From: an uncultured Dysosmobacter sp.
Lineage (GTDB): Bacteria; Bacillota; Clostridia; Oscillospirales; Oscillospiraceae
DNA length: 53,727 nt
Direction: 5' to 3'
NCBI GenBank assembly: GCA_934563745.1
Contig: CAKTHE010000015.1
Coordinates: forward strand, 1-53,727
Numbering within the stretch: the first letter of the stretch is position 1; the number at the start of each line of letters is the position of its first letter. Below the pieces are notes generated by a model. The model was not told where the DNA came from, made no database searches, and was given only the letters and a program-made list of their open reading frames with translations. The translations under genes and the position numbers were made by a program. Positions 50,720-53,727 of this stretch are shown piece after piece.

Positions 50720-52114
50720 GTGAATACAGATAAAGCATATCTTCTCGGATTGATAATTGGTGGCGGCGTGTTTGGCAATGCTGAGGATGTGTTCAGAATC
50801 CGGCTTCCATATAAGAAATGGGGGTCTTACTTGGAGAACCCTCAAAGAGCCGGTCAGATATCACAAGATATTTTGAGAAAAGTCGGCCCAATGTTTCGGG
50901 CTATATATAATATCTCTATTCAGTATGAAGCATCACAAAGCACTTGGGTAATACTCTGCGAAGGGGATGTCACGCCAGTAAAAGATGACTTGCAGCATTA
51001 TGGTATTGCCTGTGATGGTGAAATACGCAAGAACGCTAATATCGAATTACTCATTCAAGATTTAGTTGATGACAACCTGAAACGAAGATTCATTGCAGGG
51101 CTTGCTGATACCATAGGGAGTATGGCAAAATCTCAGCGCAGATTTTCAGATGAACATCAAATACTGTCCTTTGAAATAGCAGGGCATAATTTTAAGTTTG
51201 TTTGTGATTTATGCCACCTTCTCTACAGCATCAACTGTATTCCAGATCAAGTTAATTGGAATCACCCTAATATTCATTGTCCAAGTGATCCTTACTACAT
51301 GCAGTGGAGCAAAGGGTTTAAGTTACGCATATTGCTAGATCAGTATGCACGATTTGGCGCTTTTGCTTTTCGAACAAAAGCAGAGACTTCCAATGAAAAT
51401 CGCCGGTTGCAGAGAGAAACGCACGAAGCAGAGCGGTGCGAAGACCGAGAGATTCACGTAACCCCATCTACGGTTCACCCTGCCGAAAACGACATTCGGC
51501 TTCCAGAGGTTATCCGAGGCGGACACTATATTCACTTCCGCCATTTTTGCGCTGTGCTTGGTTGTGAGCACGCTCCCTACGAAGCGGTCTGTTCTCACTT
51601 TAACGAACTTGGTACTCTTGTCAATCCATTTCCTATTCTTACAAAGGACTCATATTTGCGGATTGAGGAAATCATTCACTCCGAACCGCTCTATGGTCAA
51701 CGCAATTATGCTATAATGAATGTCAGCATCCAATCATTGCTATCTTTGAACCAACAGGGTAATGGAAGTCCCTTGCTGTACGGAAATAATCGAGAAAACG
51801 GATACCCTATTACCGAAATACTAAAGGCGGTAGCTTATATTATTGCAAATGAGGACGAATTGAACGGCAAGCGTCCTTCTGGTAATTATATAACCTTAAT
51901 TGAGCGCCATCTTGTTGGTAACAATTCATTGACGGTTGAATTTCGCAAACCAGACTTGCTTACACCATTGGTACTGGTGGGAAACGGACGAGGTGCCTTG
52001 ATTGGCGCAGTAAATCCAAGAGTTTATGAAAGATTGATTTCTCGCGATCCTGCGAACGAGTATAAGATTCTTGTTCGGAAGATAACAGAGGAGGATTTAC
52101 GTAGTGCCGACTGA
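50720..52114 (+). CDS. Protein with two degenerate LAGLIDADG-like motifs (probable DNA-recognition subunit)
   Basis: 464 residues, GTG start at 50720 with TAGGGGATG upstream. Motif 1, residues 8-16 (LLGLIIGGG), and motif 2, residues 125-133 (IAGLADTIG, followed by SMAK), sit ~117 residues apart as in single-chain LAGLIDADG meganucleases, with strand/helix-like segments between (FRIRLPYKK; HQILSFEIAGHNFKFVCDLC; HLLYSINCIP). The metal-binding acid of each motif is missing: G15 and I132 replace aspartate. Residues ~250-464 are a second domain without a recognised family. The gene overlaps the nuclease gene by 11 nt, so both are coupled. Interpretation as a catalytically dead sequence-reading subunit is inference; an inactivated homing endonuclease is the alternative. 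Confidence 0.7.
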   Translation: MNTDKAYLLGLIIGGGVFGNAEDVFRIRLPYKKWGSYLENPQRAGQISQDILRKVGPMFRAIYNISIQYEASQSTWVILCEGDVTPVKDDLQHYGIACDGEIRKNANIELLIQDLVDDNLKRRFIAGLADTIGSMAKSQRRFSDEHQILSFEIAGHNFKFVCDLCHLLYSINCIPDQVNWNHPNIHCPSDPYYMQWSKGFKLRILLDQYARFGAFAFRTKAETSNENRRLQRETHEAERCEDREIHVTPSTVHPAENDIRLPEVIRGGHYIHFRHFCAVLGCEHAPYEAVCSHFNELGTLVNPFPILTKDSYLRIEEIIHSEPLYGQRNYAIMNVSIQSLLSLNQQGNGSPLLYGNNRENGYPITEILKAVAYIIANEDELNGKRPSGNYITLIERHLVGNNSLTVEFRKPDLLTPLVLVGNGRGALIGAVNPRVYERLISRDPANEYKILVRKITEEDLRSAD

Positions 52115-52685
52115 TCGAAATGAGGTTTCCTATTACCCTGAGATAAAACAGTTCATTGAGGAACAGTTGAAAAGCAATTTCCGTGCTGGAAACGAGCGCC
52201 CTCTTGATGTATATTGGGGAATAGGAGAATTAAAATCAAATCTCAACCGTATATTGACAGAACATCCAAACGAATGCGCTTGTGTCAGAGAGTTTGCTCA
52301 TCGCGTTCCTCCCCTAAGCCTTGATATTTTTGCTCTTATAACTAATGGGGTAAAATTCGAGTTACTAATTCTTGAAATCAAGCTGGTTAGAAGTGCTGGG
52401 CTAAAGGAATGGTCACAGCTTATTGGTTACTGCCTCGTTTCAGGCGCAGGATATGGCCTTCTTATAAATATTGACAATGGTGGCAGTCCAAGGTTAACGC
52501 AAATTTTATCTACTGAACATCATCTATCTCATATCAACACTACTGTGGATAATAGGCAACGTGAACATTTTCTTGGCTTCATGGAATGGGACAGTCTGAC
52601 ACACAGTTTCGATTACAGTAATCTTGGCGCTATTAAATCTCTTTCAGATTTAAGCGACCAAATAAGTGCAAAATTTAGCGGATAA
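52104..52685 (+). CDS. PD-(D/E)XK-like nuclease, probable restriction subunit
   Basis: 193 residues, GTG 52104 inside the end of the previous gene, GAGGAGG upstream. The centre carries a PD-(D/E)XK pattern: D74 in LSLDIFALI, then E91-x-K93 in LLILEIKLV, and Q105 in WSQLIGYCLV on the following helix, the classic nuclease arrangement (acid in strand 2, ExK in strand 3). The N-terminus SYYPEIKQFIEEQLKS is a helix usual in such nucleases. It is too small to carry much recognition surface of its own, which supports a partnership with the LAGLIDADG-like protein. No close family recognised. Confidence 0.7.
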   Translation: MPTDRNEVSYYPEIKQFIEEQLKSNFRAGNERPLDVYWGIGELKSNLNRILTEHPNECACVREFAHRVPPLSLDIFALITNGVKFELLILEIKLVRSAGLKEWSQLIGYCLVSGAGYGLLINIDNGGSPRLTQILSTEHHLSHINTTVDNRQREHFLGFMEWDSLTHSFDYSNLGAIKSLSDLSDQISAKFSG

Positions 52686-52762
52686 GCCAAAAATATCTGA
52701 TAACCATGTATACTCCAAAAGTTGGAACATTGCACTAAAATTCGATTTTACATCCATACAAG

Positions 52763-52804
52763 CAAGACAAGAAACGCCCTCTGACGAGAGCGTTTCTTGT
52801 CTTG
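52763..52804. terminator. Bidirectional terminator after the restriction-modification cassette
   Basis: CAAGACAAGAAACGC (52763-52777) and GCGTTTCTTGTCTTG (52790-52804) form a perfect 15-bp stem. It lies between the convergent nuclease and fic genes. Confidence 0.88.
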
Positions 52805-52813
52805 TATCAAGTA

Positions 52814-53599
52814 TCACAGCAAAAATGAATTCAGTTTTTTGTGCAGCGCTGGCTTCTTGCCGTCCGTGCTGCGTGACCACGTTTTGACCGTCTGAGCCTC
52901 TAAAAACTGCACCAGCGGGATCAAGTCCTCCTGCTCGTCATAGGCTTGCAGCGCGTCATAATAGGCGCGGCGATCCTCCTCATAGACGATGGTGGGCGGA
53001 TAGTCGTTGATCATCAGCCAGTAGTTCAGCAGCGTTCGCCCCACACGCCCGTTACTGTCCGCAAAGGGGTGGATATTCTCAAACCGGGCGTGGAGGTACG
53101 CCCCTGCCTTCAGGGGCGCTTTCGCTCCGATGGCGTTGACTTCTTCGATCAGCTCCGCGAGGTCGTTCTCTACCTCGTCGGGCGGCGAACCGACCTCGTT
53201 TTTTCCGGTCACATAGTCGTGCTTCTTGATTTCGCCGGGCCGCTCACCGTTCACGATGTAGCGGCGCTCATCGTAAGTGCCCTCTGTCAATGCGCGGTGG
53301 ACGGCGCAAATCAACTCAATGGACAGAGGCTCTTTTGCAACGATCTTCTCCTGCAAAAAGTTGTAGCACACCTTTTGATTCTGCTGCTCAAACAGGGTGC
53401 GGGTGCTGCCGGTGTAGCCCACGACCTTGCCGTTTTCAAAAATTTCGCGGGTGTCGTGGTAGTTGATCTCGGCATTCTCGATCTTGCCGGAGTTGTAGGC
53501 AAACAGAATGCGGAAATTATCCAGTCGCAGAGCAAGGTCATCCACGGTGTGGACGTTCCAGTCCTGCCACATTTTCACAACAGCGTCATATCGGCTCAT
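52814..53599 (-). CDS. Fic-domain AMP-transferase
   Basis: 261 residues from ATG 53599 (GGAGGTG upstream; an in-frame ATG at 53650 is further away and lies across the -10-like TATACT at 53633-53628). The Fic motif HPFADSNGRVGR (residues 177-188) has serine in place of the usual glycine; the catalytic H177 and the phosphate-binding NGRxxR are kept. The N-terminal SGKIEN (37-42) matches the inhibitory helix motif [S/T]xxxE[G/N] of self-inhibited (class II) Fic proteins. It would AMPylate protein hydroxyls or similar. GC content is higher than the neighbouring cassette. Confidence 0.93.
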   Translation of the reverse strand: MSRYDAVVKMWQDWNVHTVDDLALRLDNFRILFAYNSGKIENAEINYHDTREIFENGKVVGYTGSTRTLFEQQNQKVCYNFLQEKIVAKEPLSIELICAVHRALTEGTYDERRYIVNGERPGEIKKHDYVTGKNEVGSPPDEVENDLAELIEEVNAIGAKAPLKAGAYLHARFENIHPFADSNGRVGRTLLNYWLMINDYPPTIVYEEDRRAYYDALQAYDEQEDLIPLVQFLEAQTVKTWSRSTDGKKPALHKKLNSFLL

Positions 53600-53727
53600 G
53601 ATGCACCTCCGGCACAGGAATAAATCGAGTATATCATACTTTTTGCCCATGCGGGAGAAAATTTACAGCTTTTTTGTGCGGACTTGGTTTTTTCTGGTAT
53701 GAGCAGAAGGCGGAGAGCATCCTGCTG

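Overview
The window is chromosomal DNA of a high-GC, Gram-positive, anaerobe-like bacterium, most likely a gut clostridium of the Oscillospiraceae type (Flavonifractor/Lawsonibacter/Oscillibacter-like). The basis is gene content: a T-box leader before ileS, the miaB-mutS-mutL-miaA-hfq order typical of Firmicutes, SepF and DivIVA, SLH-domain and sortase-anchored surface proteins, a YtrA-type GntR/ABC operon, and GC-rich DNA with AGGAGG-type ribosome binding sites. This is inference from content; no 16S or other marker lies in the window.

Layout: 1-1.7 kb holds pnp (cut by the window edge) and rpsO on the minus strand, with a structured rpsO leader and a very long hairpin before pnp. 1.87-6.3 kb is an autoregulated-looking GntR/ABC operon led by a 28-residue membrane peptide, followed by an amidase. 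6.4-13.7 kb is T-box-ileS, an acyltransferase, lspA, an RluA-type pseudouridine synthase and two little-known genes. 13.9-15.7 kb is a repeat-rich cell-wall protein. 15.7-28.9 kb is a long co-directional run for tRNA modification and mismatch repair (miaB, mutS, mutL, miaA), hfq, yggS and division (sepF, divIVA). 28.9-32.9 kb is a HAD phosphatase, an XRE regulator and lepA. 33-39 kb is carA and a carB that is fused to a complete diaminopimelate epimerase domain lacking one catalytic cysteine. 39-47.6 kb holds an APC-type transporter with a structured leader, an aromatic-acid-exporter-like protein, an aminotransferase, a 7TM-GGDEF protein and an SLH surface protein.

47.85-52.7 kb is visibly AT-richer and looks acquired. 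It has small minus-strand orphan genes and then a compact three-gene cassette: a C5-cytosine methyltransferase with a fused N-terminal helix-turn-helix, a protein with two LAGLIDADG-like motifs that both lack the catalytic acid, and a small PD-(D/E)XK-like nuclease that overlaps it. A perfect 12-bp inverted repeat sits on the cassette promoter. I read this as a restriction-modification system in which a catalytically dead meganuclease fold may supply DNA recognition to a separate nuclease subunit; this is the best candidate for something undescribed. A Fic AMP-transferase gene (minus strand) closes the window.

Two other unusual themes: the 3' ends of mutS and lepA are tandemly duplicated downstream of their own stop codons with nearly the same period (201 and 204 bp) and about 110 bp of unrelated hairpin-rich sequence in each unit; and the CarB-DapF fusion joins pyrimidine/arginine precursor synthesis to the lysine/peptidoglycan pathway in one polypeptide.
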